Positions 52,000 through 64,000 of a stretch of DNA of 64,000 bases are shown piece by piece (position 1 is the first letter of the stretch; the number at the start of each line of letters is the position of its first letter). A program made the translations under genes and the position numbers. The stretch is from NCBI GenBank assembly GCA_905182985.1, contig CAJJDN010000064.1, positions 392,883-456,882 of the forward strand, written 5' to 3'. The notes below the pieces were generated by a model. That model did no database searches, was not told where the DNA came from, and saw only the letters and a program-made list of their open reading frames with translations. Source of the stretch: Paramecium sonneborni. Lineage: Eukaryota; Ciliophora; Oligohymenophorea; Peniculida; Parameciidae.

Positions 52000-54089
52000 A
52001 TGTCAAATTAAGGTATGTTAAGAATAGGAACTTAAGATTAATTTTTAAGAAAAAATCAATTGAATTAATTTCATCCAACCCCCAGTCATCGAAAAACTTC
52101 TCAAACTAAACCTTAGTCAATCGATTAAATTCCAGACAATGCATTAGAAAAATTTTATTTGTACAAGCAAAAAAAGAATGATGTGAGAATGAAAGAATAA
52201 TTGAACAAATAAAACTAACGAACATCTTAAAACTCCATAGGTTAATAAAACTAATTCTTTATTAATGCAAATTTCGTTAAGCATTAAAGTAGTTAACAAA
52301 AGCGTTCTGTTCAATCTGTAACTATTGAAGCTATAGAATCAGTTTAAAGAACTATAAAAACAGATATGGGAAATGCTACATCATTTTTACATAAAGCAAA
52401 AAGCTTAGATCAAGATGACTAAATTTAATAAGTTAAGCATCATAACGTTGTTGTGAGATTTGGAAACTAAGATTATTACTTTTATTTTGAAGCCCAGTAA
52501 GAATATAATGTTAATAAATTTAGCAATAATATGAAATCCATTTGGTTTTAAATTTTGTAAAGATTACACAATAATACATATGCAAATCCTCAAGAATGTT
52601 TTGCCAATCTTAAGGATAAGCCTTCAATAAATTAAATTGTTAGCTTCATTTCTTAATAGCATTCAATACCAATTGATTATTATATAGCTCAGCCAGAATT
52701 GCAATTTAATGTGTTTATGAACTCAGGTTTAAAATTGGAAGCATTGTTTTTGTAAATCCAATCAGAACAAAAAGTTTGTTTAAAAGATTTTATTTTTTTA
52801 AAGAATATTGGAGTGGGAGGTTTCTCTTTAGTTTATTTGGTTAGAAAAAAAGACACAGGAAAATTTTATGCTCTAAAACTAATTGATAAAGAGTTTATCA
52901 TAGCAAAAAAGAAATAGTAGATTGTATTAAATGAACGAAATATCATGACTTTGCTTAACAGTCCATTTTTATTACATTTATCTTATGCATTTGAATCAAG
53001 ATAATTTATTGTTTTTGTTTTAGAATTTTGCCAAGGAGGAGAATTATTCTTTCAATTGAAATAAATTAAAAGAATGAATGAAGAGCAAGCTCGCTTTTAT
53101 ATAGCTGAAATAAGTTTAGTAATAATTTTAGTTTTTATTAAGGGTCTAAATGAAATTCACTCATTAAATATATTATATAGAGACATTAAACCTGAAAATA
53201 TTTTGATGGATATATAAGGGCATGTTCGAATAGCAGATTTTGGTTTAAGTAAACCAGAAATAAGTAGAGAAGAAAAAGCTTATAGTTTTTGTGGATCTCC
53301 AGAATATATGGCTCCAGAGATGCTTTTGAAATAAGGACACACTTAAACTGTAGATTTTTATTGTTTGGGAGCCTTGCTTTATGAATTACTTACTGGATTA
53401 CCACCATATTATTCTACAGATACAAATTAAATTTATCAAGATATTCTATATTCTAAATTAACCTTCCCAAATGATGTATTATTTTAAATTAAATTCAAGT
53501 TAAATTTATCAAAAGATGTTAAAAATCTTCTGATGTCACTATTAAATAAAAATCCAAACTAAAGATTAGGATCATCTGGAGGAATACAAGAGATTCTTTA
53601 GCATCCTTTTTTTTCTTAAATTGATCTTAAATAACTAATGCTAAAAAAAGTTAAGCCTCCATTTCGTCCAGATCCTTTGAGAATGAATTTAGATGAGAAG
53701 GAATCATAAAAAGGAGAACAAGATTTTAGGAAAATGATTGCTTCAAATAAAGGTGCCAATCTACCTGTTATTTTTGGATCATCGTTTTATTATGAATCTC
53801 CTTAAGAAGCTTAAATCAAATCAGTATATAAAGAATGGATTTCTCAAACAAATTTACAATCGAATACTTCTTGTGTAGGGTCTTATCATAGTTAAGGAAA
53901 GTATTTATATCTTATAATTTTTAAAGATAGACTAAACCACAAGATATAGTACCTTTAATATAATCTGTCAAAAATAACCCTAGATCTCGCTAAATTACAA
54001 ATTAAAAATAATAATCATAAAAAGCAATTGGTTAGAAATCTTCTTTGGAGAAAATTAATTAAGAAAGAAAGTTTTTTTCAAAAATTTGA
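52000..54089 (+). CDS. AGC-type serine/threonine protein kinase
   Basis: 679 residues after introns 53119-53142 (inside the kinase domain) and 53901-53926. The N-terminal 250 residues contain a possible beta-rich domain ([17 protein letters not shown]). The kinase domain is canonical: [65 protein letters not shown] and [21 protein letters not shown], followed by [15 protein letters not shown], the AGC signature before the C-tail. A C-tail with PPFRPDP is present; no clear hydrophobic motif (FxxF) is seen. cAMP/cGMP- or growth-factor-like signalling is plausible; the exact subgroup (PKA, PKG, S6K, Akt) is not resolvable by eye. Confidence 0.9.
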
Positions 54090-54237
54090 TTAAGATTATA
54101 TATTTCCAATCGTTTTTTAACAGATTTAATTTCAAATCAGCAACTAAAAGTTGATTTAATGTTGATTTCAAATTCATTTCTAGAAGTAAAGATCGCAAAA
54201 AACATTAATATTGTTAATTAAACTTGTATATGAATTC

Positions 54238-56317
54238 TCAATTATTTTTAATTAGGATACGATCCTTAATTTTTTCTGAACCACTTTAATGAATTTAGAT
54301 AGTTTGCTTTTACGCTGAAATTATTTGGTTGTTATTGCTTTAAGCACATTTAATGATTTTCATAGAACCATACTATGTTGTGATATTTATTTCTTAAATT
54401 GGTTATTATTTATCTTAATTTACTACCAATACTCTTTTATTATTCTTTTATATTACTATCTCAGGAAATTCTTCTTTTTTTTCAACTAAAATTTAAATCT
54501 ATTGATTCTATTGAGGAACTGATAAAACTTCAAGCTAAGGTATTTAAGTTTACTATTGTAAATGTACTTAAACAGGGGAACTTTTAATTTTATCAGGAAT
54601 TTTAACTGGATCTAAAATATCTATTTATTTTTAGATTATTTCTTAGTGAGGAGATAATGATACAGATTTGCTATAAAATTCATCTTGATATTAATATTCT
54701 CTTTTCATTTTGAAATCTTCTTAATACTTTTAAATTTATAAATTAGAATTTTCTGATTTTTTTAGTTCAATCTCTCTTTTATTTTAACTTTCTAAGGATG
54801 AAGACTTGTTTCGAGAAAAGTATGATTTTAATCCTAACTTATTTGTTTTATGTTTTTTTTCTGATCTATTATTTTTGGATCTTTTTTCTCTATCTCCTCT
54901 ATCATTCTCATAATGTGATTTATCTCTTGATCTATCTCTTGAATTTCTTCTCTATTTATCTTCATAACGATGAATATTCTTATCTTTAGATTATTAATTT
55001 TAATCTTTTTTTTCATGTCTATATTTTTCTTTTTCATTTTATCTCTCTTTTTCTTTTTCTCTTTCATATTCTTTTTCCTTTAATTATTTTTCTCTATCTT
55101 TGTATTTGTCTTTTTCCCTTTCTTTTTCTTTTGCCTTCTCCCCTTCTCTTTCCTAATTTTTATTCTAAATTTTATCTTTTTATTTGGCTTGATCTTATTC
55201 ATATTGAATTCTTTTTTCTCTTTCCCAATCTATAGGTAATTAAGTATTTATTTTATCAGTTTTTTTCTAAAATTCTCTAAATCTTTATTCTCTTTATTCT
55301 TTAGCTCTTTCTCTCTCACATATTTCTCTTAAATTTTTTTCTTTTTCCAAAATGTCTTATTCTTTTAATTTTACCTCAGCATGCACTTATTCTATATCTA
55401 TTATGTATTACTTAACTGTCATCAACAAACTCTTAATGAAATTGCCATTTATTTTAACTACTTCTATTTTTTTTATCTCTATTTTTTCTATCTTCACTTT
55501 TCATATCTTAGGTTCTCCTTTTATTCCTTTTACTATCTCTACTCCTTCTATCCTTATTCTTTCTATCTGAACTTCTTCTAGTTTTTTTGTGTCTATCATA
55601 ACTACTTCTATAACTATCTTCTCTATAATTTTGTTTTTATTTTCTTTCTCTGTCATCATTTGTATCTTTGCTTTATCTTCTCTTATCATAAGATTTCTCT
55701 CTTTCTCTTTCTCTATTTCGACTTCTACTTCTACTTTAACTTTTTTTTTTTATTCTTGTTTTTGAATCATCGATCTACTATGGAATATGAGGTTTTTATT
55801 TTCGTAAAAGTGAATAAAGCTTAAATTACTATATATCTTAACCTCTTCAGCAATTAAATTTGATAATTCTTAAACTTCTTTAGATTAACTAACCGAAAAT
55901 TATTCGTTCAAATCATTTTTGATATTTTGTGTTTTTTCATAGCTCAGCAAACCTTTTAAAGTCCAATCAACTTTAAAAAATGATTCTTAATTTCCTTAAA
56001 AAATACTAAGATTTAGATTTTAATCTTCCTAATTTGTTAATACGAGGTTATACAGTTAAGTGATCAAGTTCAATACATTATTTTTATAAAATTCCGAATG
56101 CAAGGAATGATTTTTCATCCAAACAACTTAAAAATATTCCCACTTATTTTGACTTATCCAAAGCACGATTAATTTATTTATTATTTTTTTTTTGTATTAA
56201 GATCACTTTGTTTTTTAGACTTGAGTCAGCTTAAGCTTTAGATCTGTATTAAACAATAAAGAATTTATTTTGCGAGCATTTATAGATTTCTAATTAGAGA
56301 TATCATTTACCTTCCAT
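54238..56317 (-). CDS. YTH-like domain protein with RS/coiled-coil tail; m6A-cage Trp residues replaced
   Basis: 661 residues after introns 56290-56310, 56029-56053, 55820-55842 and 55392-55416. Residues 1-150 follow the YTHDC1-type YTH fold: KFFIVQYRSKAQADSSLKNK, KKNNKQINRALDKSKQVGIFLS, FLAFGILQKQ, SFFKVDWTLKGLLSYEKTQNI and LIAEELYSLL. YTH readers cage m6A with Trp residues; at the two aligned positions this protein has Ile (KVILIQ, codon 56201-56203) and Leu (NDLNEQ, codon 55909-55911). An SR-type segment follows (SQSRSRSRNRERERE), then long Lys/Glu-rich charged repeats (KEKEREKDKYKDREK) and a Gln-rich end. The domain layout matches nuclear splicing regulators such as YTHDC1; the altered cage suggests RNA binding without m6A selectivity. 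Alignment to YTH is by eye. Confidence 0.7.
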
Positions 56318-56361
56318 CTCTGATATCAAAATAAAAATAATAAATAAATTAATAATGTTTT

Positions 56362-57687
56362 TCATTAAATATTTAAAAAATAATTTTCAATTTCTTCTAA
56401 ATTCGGTCTTAAATTTGGATCATGATTCATCATTTTCATAATAATAGAAGAAAATTAAGGATAATTTTATTAAAGTTTTTCTTAATCTTTTTTAAATATT
56501 TCTGCGTATTTTTTTTGCTTCATTGGTCTATCTTTTGCTTTAGAATATTGTGAATTAGTGTCTCTTATTAAAATACATTAAATAATATAGCCTAATTACC
56601 AGATATCATAAGATGCATTATAAACATCTTAAGTTCCTTCAGGAGGTTAATAACCAGGTGTACCTTCATAATCTGAAAGAAAAATAAAAACATTGCTTTA
56701 ATCATTACGTTGAAGCTTAGATCTATCAAAATCAATTAGCACACATCTCATATCTAAAATATTTTAATTTTCATTAAGATATTCAAACATAATGTTTTAT
56801 GGTTTTAAATCTCGATGAATTATTTTTCGACAATGAAGTCCTTTTAATGCCAATATAATTTATATTATAATATGCAACAAATCATTTAGATTTAAAGCTT
56901 GTTTACCTATTTTATTATTTAAATCCTCTAAAGTTAAATCATAATATTTCATAAATAATAATTATTCATCCACATAATTACTATAACAAAACATATTTGT
57001 ACAATTTTCAGAATCATTAACTAATTCTAATAATTGAATTTCCCTATTTTAATATTCAATTTAATCCTCATCATATTTAAGCCATTTAACAACAATTTAA
57101 TTTCTTTAATTATTTATAAAATAAGGTGTCTAAATGAGATAAACTCTTGACCATTTTTAATCATAAATAGTCTTTAGTATTTTAAAATTAAAAATAACTT
57201 TTAAAATATTTGCTACAGGAATAATAACTTTGCAGTCATTTTTTTTTTCTTCAAAAATGTTTTATATTAATTCCTCAATAATGTTTTCTACATAATTCTT
57301 ACCTTCAAAGAGCTTAGAATTTAGATTAAAACCTAATTATAAAACTATAGAATAACTGAATATAATTACATAGTTTTTATAGTATTTAATTAGCTGGAAT
57401 CTATTTTTAAGTTATATTTTATTAATCTTCTTCAAAAATAAATACATTAGTATCCTCTTAATTTTTATTCAAATATATTTAATCAAGTCTCAAACTTATA
57501 AGAAATTTTGGATTTCTTCTTTCACATTCAGATACCACTTTTAATAGACAAATTTTTTACATATTGTTACATGAAACATTATTTGAGATAATTATTACAC
57601 TGTTAATAGCCCTTTCTTAATTCTATCTTTTAAATTTTCTAAATCAAAGGAAATATTTTTTGTCTTTAATACTCCTTTAATTAATAT
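56362..57687 (-). CDS. protein kinase, tandem copy A (5' end lost in assembly gap)
   Basis: The start codon and about 11 residues fall in the N-run at 57688-57839; introns at 57538-57560 and 57345-57369 are identical to copy B. The kinase lobe has a poor glycine loop but keeps IIVKWLK (ATP Lys), a DLTLEDLNNKIGKK hinge-like region, CRKIIHRDLKPQN, LIDFDRSKL (DFG changed to DFD), EGTPGYQPPEG in place of APE, and a short C-lobe (SYDIWQLGYIIQ, MNHDPNLRPNLEEIENYF). Asp and Lys needed for catalysis remain. Stop TGA 56362-56364 is 45 nt from the YTH gene start. Confidence 0.8.
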
Positions 57688-57839
57688 NNNNNNNNNNNNN
57701 NNNNNNNNNNNNNNNNNNNNNNNNNNNNNNNNNNNNNNNNNNNNNNNNNNNNNNNNNNNNNNNNNNNNNNNNNNNNNNNNNNNNNNNNNNNNNNNNNNNN
57801 NNNNNNNNNNNNNNNNNNNNNNNNNNNNNNNNNNNNNNN
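57688..57839. other. assembly gap (152 Ns)
   Basis: Unknown bases between the two kinase copies. At least 385 nt of gene sequence (352 nt of copy B 3' end and 33 nt of copy A 5' end) plus a spacer are missing, so the gap is underestimated or the join is wrong. Confidence 0.95.
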
Positions 57840-58846
57840 AGCTTAGATCTATCAAAATCAATTAGCACACATCTCATATCTAAAATATTTTAATTTTCAT
57901 TAAGATATTCAAACATAATGTTTTATGGTTTTAAATCTCGATGAATTATTTTTCGACAATGAAGTCCTTTTAATGCCAATATAATTTATATTATAATATG
58001 CAACAAATCATTTAGATTTAAAGCTTTTTTACCTATTTTATTATTTAAATCCTCTAAAGTTAAATCATAATATTTCATAAATAATAATTATTCATCCACA
58101 TAATTACTATAACAAAACATATTTGTACAATTTTCAGAATCATTAACTAATTCTAATAATTGAATTTCCCTATTTTAATATTCAATTTAATCCTTATCAT
58201 ATTTAAGCCATTTAACAATAATTTAATTTCTTTAATTATTTATAAAATAAGGTGTCTAAATGAGATAAACTCTTGACTATTTTTTATCATAAATAGTCTT
58301 TAGTATTTTAAAATTAAAAATAACTTTTAAAATATTTGCTACAGGAATAATAACTTTGCAGTCATTTTTTTTTTCTTCAAAAATGTTTTATATTAATTCC
58401 TCAATAATGTTTTCTACATAATTCTTACCTTCAAAGAGCTTAGAATTTAGATTAAAACCTAATTATAAAACTATAGAATAACTGAATATAATTACATAGT
58501 TTTTATAGTATTTAATTAGCTGGAATCTATTTTTAAGTTATATTTTATTAATCTTCTTCAAAAATAAATACATTAGTATCCTCTTAATTTTTATTCAAAT
58601 ATATTTAATCAAGTCTCAAACTTATAAGAAATTTTGGATTTCTTCTTTCACATTCAGATACCACTTTTAATAGACAAATTTTTTACATATTGTTACATGA
58701 AACATTATTTGAGATAATTATTACACTGTTAATAGCCCTTTCTTAATTCTATCTTTTAAATTTTCTAAATCAAAGGAAATATTTTTTGTCTTTAATACTC
58801 CTTTAATTAATATTGGGCAATTCCTTCCTTTCATAACATAATTCAT
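57840..58846 (-). CDS. protein kinase, tandem copy B (3' end lost in assembly gap)
   Basis: Complete 5' end from ATG 58846 (MNYVMKGRNCPILI), introns 58664-58686 and 58471-58495, running into the gap just after the DFD motif (LIDFDRSK). The 974 nt at 57840-58813 align to 56714-57687 with no insertion or deletion and five substitutions (my count), all of which change an amino acid (Q/K, E/K, V/I, Q/K and W/Q). N-terminal 150 residues, without known domain, precede the kinase lobe. Confidence 0.8.
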
Positions 58847-58927
58847 CTATAATAGAATTTATAAATATTATTATATATCTAACTTAATACTTTAAAATAT
58901 ATTTTTTTTTAAAACAAACAACTATGA

Positions 58928-59119
58928 ATGAATAGTGATTAGGATTTAGTAGCAATTAACTTTGGAGGAGTTTACTATTCATCTGCTTTTGTGGATTTTT
59001 TTTTATAAAAGGTTTTTTAATATTTGAAATATTTTTTCAATAAGAATTCATAGGAAGATAATTAATAAAAAATTTATCCAGAAATTTAAACATTTGCATC
59101 TTAAGATCCTAAATCATGA
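58928..59119 (+). CDS. short ORF with BTB/T1-like start, 63 aa
   Basis: The frame opens MNSDQDLVAINFGGVYYSS, reminiscent of the beginning of a BTB/K+-channel-tetramerisation domain (V-x-INVGG-x-x-Y), but ends after 63 residues in a Phe/Lys-rich stretch. It may be a gene remnant or a truncated first exon. The sequence after it (59120-59567) is non-coding. Confidence 0.3.
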
Positions 59120-59567
59120 AGTTTTTTTTTTATCTTTTATTACTAATTTGATTATGATTATGGTTGTTTTTCATGATTCAATTGCTTGGTAAATGTATGT
59201 TTTAAACTTAGATAGCCTCTACTGTACACATTTATTTTGGGTTTTCGCTTTTTTGTGATTAACATGTTTTATTAGCATTAGATAGAGAATAAAAAATAAA
59301 AAAAAATAATAATTAGGAGAAATTATTGATAGATTGGCATAAATAATGCAAGGCGAAAAAAATGTAAAAATAAGGAAACCCTCCCCTATATGAGTGAGAC
59401 CTAAAATTACAAATAATATTTTAATTATATATTTTTCAATTAATATTGTTGAAAGTGAATTCTATCAATATTATTATTTTTTGATTAAATAAAGAAGAGC
59501 AGATTTTATATTGAATATTTTTTTATGATCATTTCATCAAAGAGATTTAAAATAATAATAAAAATAA
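59120..59567. other. intergenic
   Basis: 448 nt upstream of the Dicer gene; AT-rich with several poly-A and poly-T runs; no element recognised. Confidence 0.5.
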
Positions 59568-62500
59568 ATGATTTACGATGAAATGAATGAATAAATATCT
59601 GAAAATTCAAACTTCTTGGTAGATATTTCGAACATCTCAAGTGGTGAGGAGCAAGTATCACCCAAAGTTATAAAAGAGGATGATGAAGAGGATTAATAAT
59701 TATTAAATGAATTTGATATACTGTTCAAATAACCAGATTAATAAGAAGAAGAAGGCTTGAATATCGCATAAGATGAATAATATTAAAATAATAATGATGA
59801 CTTTAATTTGAGAGATTATTAGATAGATTTATTTCAATAATCCAAAGAAAAAAATTCAATAATATTTCTTGAAACTGGTAAAGGTAAGACTCACATAGCT
59901 TTAATGCACATTTATTATTATATCAAAAAGAATGGGTTTTAGAATACAAAGTTAATATTTTTAGCTAATACAATTTAATTGGTTGAATAATAATGTATCT
60001 TTATGAGAGAATACATATTCAAAGTTGCCAAAGAAATGGAAAAATAAGGTTTGGCACCATAAAATCATTACTTTGATATTTAGCAATTGAAAGATTCATA
60101 ATTTTTAAGATAATTTATTGTACCTATTCATTCTAAATCCACACTTGCAAGTGATGATGATATGGATATTCAAGGCTGGAAAAAAGAGAGATGGGATGAA
60201 ATTATTAGTGAATCATGTATCTTTGTAATGATGGGTTAAATGCTATTGAATGCTTTAAGAAGAGGTTATTTAAAATTACCTTATTTTTCATTAATAATAT
60301 TTGATGAATGCCATCATTGTACTTTTAGACATTCATATAGATTAATAATTAAAGAATTTTTTGAGTGTGAAAAAGTTAAGAAACAAATATAAAATAGTGA
60401 AAAGGTTAAATTTTTAGGTTTAACAGCTACTCCAGTCACATCAGTTGATATTGAAAAGGCGGTTAGATTAAATAGTGTACCAAGCTTGTAAATTGAAGTA
60501 GATATTCTTTAATTGGCATTAAATTTGCACTCATAATATGTATTTTTTGAAAAAGAAGCTTAAAAGAAAGAATATAATTCAAAAGTTTTGACATTTGAAC
60601 AAGATTTTGGAATTTCAACAACTTATATTCCAAATCATCCACAATTAATTGATTTTTATGCTTAGTGGTTAGAGATATATTATTAAAAATAAAAAGAAAA
60701 GATTTCATATAGTATTTAATTATTAGTGGATTAGTTGTATCATTTTGTTAGATTATATGGTCTTATTCTTTATAAAGAATTAGGGGCTTACTCGTTATAT
60801 TAATTTATCAAATAACTTAATATTAATTTTGGAGAAATTAAAGCTTCATATAGAACTGAAAAGGATTAAAAATTACTTGATAATATAAAAAAACTATTCC
60901 TAGATTATTTAGAGATATTAAAGCCTTTGAATATTTTAGAAGATCAAAATTTATCATTAAAATTTATTGCCTTAAAAAATTAATTATATCAAATAAATTA
61001 CAATGAAAACAAAGATGAACAATAAAAAATCTTAATTTTTGTTGATCACAAAATTACAGCCAAATATTTACATTAATTATTAGAGTTGCATAAATTAGAA
61101 TCTACATTTGTTGTAGGAACTGGTAATTTGACATCAGGAGCTTTATAAATGACAATTTTAAAAGACAGAAATAAATATATTGCTTTATCTCCAAATATTA
61201 ATGCTTTAGATATAGCTGAAAAAATTTATAATTAATTCAACATTGAAGGATAAGAGGATGATATTTAATTAGATAATGATGATGATGATAATTAGACAAA
61301 AATTAAACTAAGATCATAATTATAAGAAGTTTTGGAAGGAATTAAAAACTATGGTAAAAATCTTGATTAGACAATTACAAGTTCAAATGCCCAAAAAGAA
61401 TCAATTAAAAAATTTAAAGAAAATTGCAATATTTTGGTTTCAACTAATGTAACTGAAGAGGGTTTTGATGTACCATAATGTAATTATGTTTTCATTTTTG
61501 GAGAAATTACAACTTTAAAATAATTTATATAAAAAATAGGAAGAGCAAGAGCCAAAAAATCGACAATTTATTTCATCCTACCTAAAGAAAAAGAATTAAT
61601 ATGGAAGTCTAAGGAAATCGTATTATTTAAGACAAAAGAGTGTGTAGAAAGAAAAATTGTTGAAATAAATTAATAAAACTAATATTCTAATTTGTAAAAT
61701 CGAATAAAAAGTTTAAATAGACAAATAAATAATATACCAAGGATGGATGAAGAATATTATGATTGTCGATTGGTAAAGGATAGTCTTGCTTTATTAAACA
61801 CAAATTGGGCAATTGAGATTCTTTCTAATTATGCTAATTTATTTAAAAATTTCGAATATAGAAGTAAAGATGAAAACTACATAAGAGGAATATTTTATTA
61901 ATTTTCTGAATTTCCAGCTTTGGGATGGAAATGTGTTTTGATTTTACCTAAAAATTTTGCTGATAGATATTTTATTGGAGATTTGATGAAAACTAAAGAT
62001 GATGCTAAAAGATCAGCAGCATTTAAAGCTGTTTTAGTTTTAAGATAAAAACAAATGCTTACTGATGACTTAAGACCAGTAAAAAGTGCGTATCACTTTG
62101 TATCTGATAGAAAAAATGATCCAAATTTAAAAGATCCAAATTATTGTTAAGTAATAGAAGAAATTGTTGTATTGAAAGTGGAACCTTAAGTAGATTTGAG
62201 ATAAAAATTATTCCCTTATAAAATGGATGTTTTTGAAATATCTATTAAATAGCCACTTTATTTATACAAATTTAAATTTTATGAATTGCCTTAAGCAATA
62301 AGATATGAAAAGGAAAAAAATTAAATTATTGGTTTTCTTCATAATTCATAATTCTGCACAAGATTATAGTTTTCAGGAGGCAAAGAAATTAGATTAGAAT
62401 TTGTTAAAAAAATCATGATAACTTAGGAATAATATTAACTATTAAATTAAGTTCATTAATTTTTAGTTGCAACTTCATTTGATTGGGATTTGTCATTTTA

Positions 62501-64000
62501 TTCATTTTTGACAAAAGAAACTATCAGCTCAGAATCTGCTTTATTTTAGCAAGGCAAAAAATAATAATTCAACTTAATTGATGATTAAAAATAATATGCT
62601 CTTATAGTCTTACTTGTAGAAGACTTATAAATAGAAGATACCAATATCAATTATGAAGATTCTGAAAATATTGTATAATACATAGAAAAAATGAAAAAAG
62701 TCTTTAGGTTTGTGAATTCTATAAGATAAAAAAAAAAGTTGAATCAATAAATTAAAGAAGAAAGACAAAGGTTAAATGATTAAAGTATTCGTTTAGAAAC
62801 TTGGAATAGTTTAGAATATGATGGAAATCTTGTATAATTATTAAAAGAAGCCAATTTCAAAGGAATTGTAGGATAAAATATAACAGATAAATATTTTTTC
62901 AGCAAAGTAGTTTTTGATTCAAAAAGACCAATTGAAAAAAACTTAGAAAGATTAGATAATGAAAAAAAGAAAGAATATTAAAAAGAATTAGGCATTGTAT
63001 AAAGAAGTTTAAAATAAGTTATAAATTTTCATTTTGAAAATGAAAAAGATATGTATGCAGCCCCAATTTTAAGAAAATTTCTAAAATTTCACATTTCTTA
63101 AAATAGAGAGATAATAACCTAAAACAAATTAAAAGAGCCTAAATATTAATATTTTTCAGGAGAATTTTATAAATACCCCTTAGGTGTTTTATCTATCCTA
63201 GAGTTGAGGATTTTAACTAAACATATATTCTAACAATTAAGAGATTTTTTGGTGTCTTTTACATTTAAATCTCACGTTTCTAAATTATTAGATTCAACAG
63301 GATTATCTTTGAAAGATTGCGAATTACAGACTTATTAAGTTATGGATAATATTATGGTTTAAGATTCATAAGAAATTATTGAATTTTTTACAAATAATTC
63401 TTCAGAATTTTAAGATCTTTTGAATTAATTTAATAAAAATTTAGAGTTAAATCCTGGAAATTAAATTAAAGATTATAATTTAAAAGAAAGAAAATTTAAT
63501 TACTCCATTCATGATATAGACAATGAATTATTAAATAAGTGTTTTTAATCTCAATAATTTAATTAAGATGATTAAACAAATTATTAAGTTTTAGAATTTT
63601 TAGGAGATGCCAATTTAAAACTACTTTCAAGTATTGAAGTATTTGTTTAATATCCTTTTGCTAATGAACATTTGTTACATATAGAACGAGCTAAAATAGT
63701 CTCAAATGAAAATTTAAGGAAGTTTTCAATTATTCATAGATTTTTTAATTATATAAAGTGCACAAATTTTGCTTATTAACCACCAGAATTTATTCTAGAG
63801 TAGGTTAATAATGATTAAGAATAATAAGAACTAAAAGAAAAATAACAAGATAATAAGTAAAATACAAAATTTTAGTATACAAAAAATGGAGAAATTATAA
63901 ATGATCTACCAAAAAATTATTAGCCAATTCCTGAAAAGGTTCATTCAGATGTAGTTGAAGCTATAAATGGAGCCTTTTTAATTTAGTATGATGAAGATAT
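59568..64000 (+). CDS. Dicer-family ribonuclease III with N-terminal DExH helicase (truncated at window end)
   Basis: Open from ATG 59568 to the end of the window without an intron (about 1478 residues). Acidic N-terminus (1-95), then the DExH helicase: FLETGKGKTHIAL (Walker A), FDECHHC (60303-60314), GLTATPV, NVTEEGFDVPQCNYVF and QKIGRARAKKS. Next a dsRBD-like Dicer dimerisation region (about 750-850), a PAZ-like region near FKGIVGQNITDKYFFSKV, then RNase IIIa with VLEFLGDANLKLLSS, NENLRKFSI and HSDVVEAINGAFLIQY before the window ends. Catalytic Glu and Asp of the first RNase III motif are present. It cleaves dsRNA into small RNAs; with full helicase and PAZ it resembles the siRNA-producing Dicer class rather than the short ciliate Dicer-like enzymes of scnRNA and iesRNA pathways. 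RNase IIIb and the dsRBD lie outside. Confidence 0.93.

Noticed and set aside
54834..55689. Lys/Glu-rich ORFs on both strands and an apparent poly-Phe/Tyr ORF on the plus strand
   Set aside because: They are frame shadows of the charged RS/KE repeats of the YTH protein on the minus strand.
57595..57877. ORFs crossing the run of Ns
   Set aside because: The middle consists of unknown bases; coding content belongs to the two kinase copies on either side.

Overview
The window reads as ciliate macronuclear DNA, most likely Paramecium or a close relative. It is strongly A+T-rich. TAA and TAG occur constantly inside conserved domains where glutamine is expected, and only TGA ends genes. Almost every gene is cut by tiny GT..AG introns of about 21-36 nt. 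With TAA/TAG read as Gln and these mini-introns removed, 34 complete gene models close exactly in frame. Standard-code ORF calling sees only scraps of them. Genes are packed tightly on both strands, with gaps often of only 14-100 nt, so most transcripts share promoters or have nearly overlapping 3' ends. All models and introns were spliced by hand from the sequence; no search was run.

Layout. 0-6.4 kb: RING/B-box protein, a small hypothetical, a class-II eIF4E (4EHP-like) protein, another hypothetical, and a 981-residue cyclic-nucleotide-binding channel-like protein without a K+ selectivity filter. 6.4-13.3 kb: a degenerate hybrid histidine kinase with Glu at the receiver phospho-site, PTEN (minus), two hypotheticals and a longin R-SNARE. 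13.3-21 kb: a conserved unknown, a coiled-coil protein, an STPGR/SHIPPO-repeat protein and an F-BAR protein. 21-30 kb: a 1750-residue type-I membrane protein followed 24 nt later by a pseudokinase, then a second STPGR-repeat protein. 30-37.5 kb: a decayed HEAT/TOG-like region, a DENN protein, a PUB-domain protein, an isolated G+C-rich hairpin, a Myb-repeat protein, peroxisomal acyl-CoA oxidase (C-terminal ARL) and a small membrane protein. 37.5-51.4 kb: a C2/coiled-coil (CCDC33-like) protein, a CAMK-like kinase, small proteins, a MORN protein, a Rab GTPase, a DFD-type kinase and a stomatin. 52-59 kb: an AGC kinase, a YTH-domain/RS-tail protein whose m6A-cage tryptophans are both replaced, and two ~99.5% identical tandem kinase copies separated by an N-run. 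59.6-64 kb: a full-length Dicer running off the window end.

Themes. Cilia/cytoskeleton (two STPGR proteins, C2/coiled-coil, MORN), membrane traffic and lipid signalling (PTEN, DENN, Rab, R-SNARE, F-BAR, stomatin), signalling kinases, and RNA biology (Dicer, YTH/RS, 4EHP). The most striking pattern is the number of conserved folds whose key residues are substituted while the reading frame stays intact: channel pore, histidine kinase/receiver, SNARE zero layer, pseudokinase and YTH cage.
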